Shown piece after piece: positions 6,012 through 6,228 of a stretch of 6,228 nt of DNA (its first letter is position 1; each line of letters opens with the position of its first letter). The stretch is from assembly GCA_938041705.1 (NCBI GenBank), contig CALISP010000208.1:1-6228 (forward strand), in the 5' to 3' direction. The notes beneath the pieces are model-generated. The model ran no database searches, was not told the DNA's origin, and worked only from the letters and a program-made list of their open reading frames with translations. Source of the DNA: an uncultured Cocleimonas sp. (GTDB taxonomy: Bacteria; Pseudomonadota; Gammaproteobacteria; Thiotrichales; Thiotrichaceae). The position numbers and the translations under genes were made by a program.

Positions 6012-6036
6012 TTTTATCACATATGTTTGTGTAAAA
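6012..6036. promoter_or_regulatory. Imperfect palindrome, possible operator
   Basis: TTTTATCACA at 6012-6021 and TGTGTAAAA at 6028-6036 are inverted copies with one extra base in the left arm, around a six-base spacer. The site lies about 70 bases before the start of the helix-hairpin-helix gene, where promoter elements are expected. The TCACA/TGTGT order is opposite to the CRP consensus, so CRP is not claimed. Confidence 0.3.
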
Positions 6037-6105
6037 TTTATCTATATGTTCTTATCATCCCCGCTACAAACCAAAGAACGTAAATATTAATAATAGGTAA
6101 CTAAG

Positions 6106-6228
6106 ATGAAATTACAATCACTACTTTTTGCAATCATTTTTTCACTAATCTCATTTTCAGCTTCTGCTGAAATTGTAAATTTGAATAAAGCCAATGCTAG
6201 TGCCTTGCAGCATTATCTAAATGGAATA
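6106..6228 (+). CDS. Secreted ComEA-like helix-hairpin-helix protein, 5' part
   Basis: The 41 visible codons run off the right edge. Residues 1-21 are a signal peptide (K2, hydrophobic core LLFAIIFSLISF, ASA cleavage site), so the protein is exported. The mature start EIVNLNKANASALQHYLNGI matches the opening of the helix-hairpin-helix motif in ComEA and the YbaV-type small periplasmic proteins of Gammaproteobacteria, where INLNTA is followed by a LxGIG hairpin. ComEA binds incoming DNA in the periplasm during natural transformation; many single-domain relatives have no tested function. AGG at 6095-6097, 8 bases upstream, supports the ATG at 6106. It is divergent from arsJ and probably unrelated to it. 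The second half of the motif is outside the window, so the exact family is inferred. Confidence 0.8.
   Translation, partial: MKLQSLLFAIIFSLISFSASAEIVNLNKANASALQHYLNGI

Larger units (their letters stand above)
5905..6105. promoter_or_regulatory. Divergent control region between arsJ and the helix-hairpin-helix gene
   Basis: These 201 AT-rich bases must hold the promoters of both divergent genes. No pair of boxes with consensus spacing stands out. For arsJ a TTGTCA (minus strand, 5966-5961) could be a -35, but no good -10 lies 16-18 bases on. The region has two dyads, listed separately, that are candidates for regulator binding or a shared operator. I do not recognise a classical ArsR site. 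Confidence 0.5.

Noticed and set aside
6012..6036. CRP-binding site
   Set aside because: The arms read TCACA then TGTGT, the reverse of the TGTGA-N6-TCACA order needed for CRP.

Overview
The window is AT-rich DNA from a Gram-negative bacterium. The mix of genes (an ArsJ-type exporter, a periplasmic PhnD-family binding protein, a HAMP-GAF-PAS-GGDEF diguanylate cyclase and a small secreted ComEA-like helix-hairpin-helix protein) and the AT-rich codon use suggest a gammaproteobacterium, possibly marine. The genus cannot be settled from the sequence alone.

Layout from left to right: (1) 2-604, plus strand, the C-terminal 200 residues of a tetratricopeptide protein whose start lies outside the window. 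(2) 703-1125, minus strand, a remnant of an IS5-family transposase that keeps only the N-terminal domain. (3) A non-coding stretch, 1126-1392. (4) A minus-strand two-gene unit: a PhnD-like periplasmic substrate-binding protein (4395-3562), followed after 21 bases by a membrane-bound diguanylate cyclase (3540-1393). (5) A 234-base gap, 4396-4629, without a recognisable gene. (6) arsJ, minus strand (5904-4630), an organoarsenical exporter. (7) A 201-base divergent control region with AT-rich dyads. (8) From 6106, plus strand, the first 41 residues of a secreted helix-hairpin-helix protein that runs off the right edge.

How the genes may work together: the binding protein has a signal peptide but no ABC permease or ATPase beside it. 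It is coupled to a two-membrane-pass cyclase whose catalytic and inhibitory-site residues all look intact. The natural reading is a ligand-sensing pair in which the periplasmic protein reports an anion (phosphate, phosphonate or a similar oxyanion) to a c-di-GMP-producing receptor. arsJ lies just upstream on the same strand. ArsJ exports 1-arseno-3-phosphoglycerate, made when glyceraldehyde-3-phosphate dehydrogenase uses arsenate in place of phosphate, and it is normally found next to a dedicated gapdh gene and arsR. Neither is visible here. The closeness of an arsenate-detoxification exporter to a PhnD-like sensor recalls the arsenite sensor AioX, but this binding protein has no cysteine, so AioX-style arsenite binding is not expected. 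A functional link between arsJ and the sensor pair is a hypothesis only.
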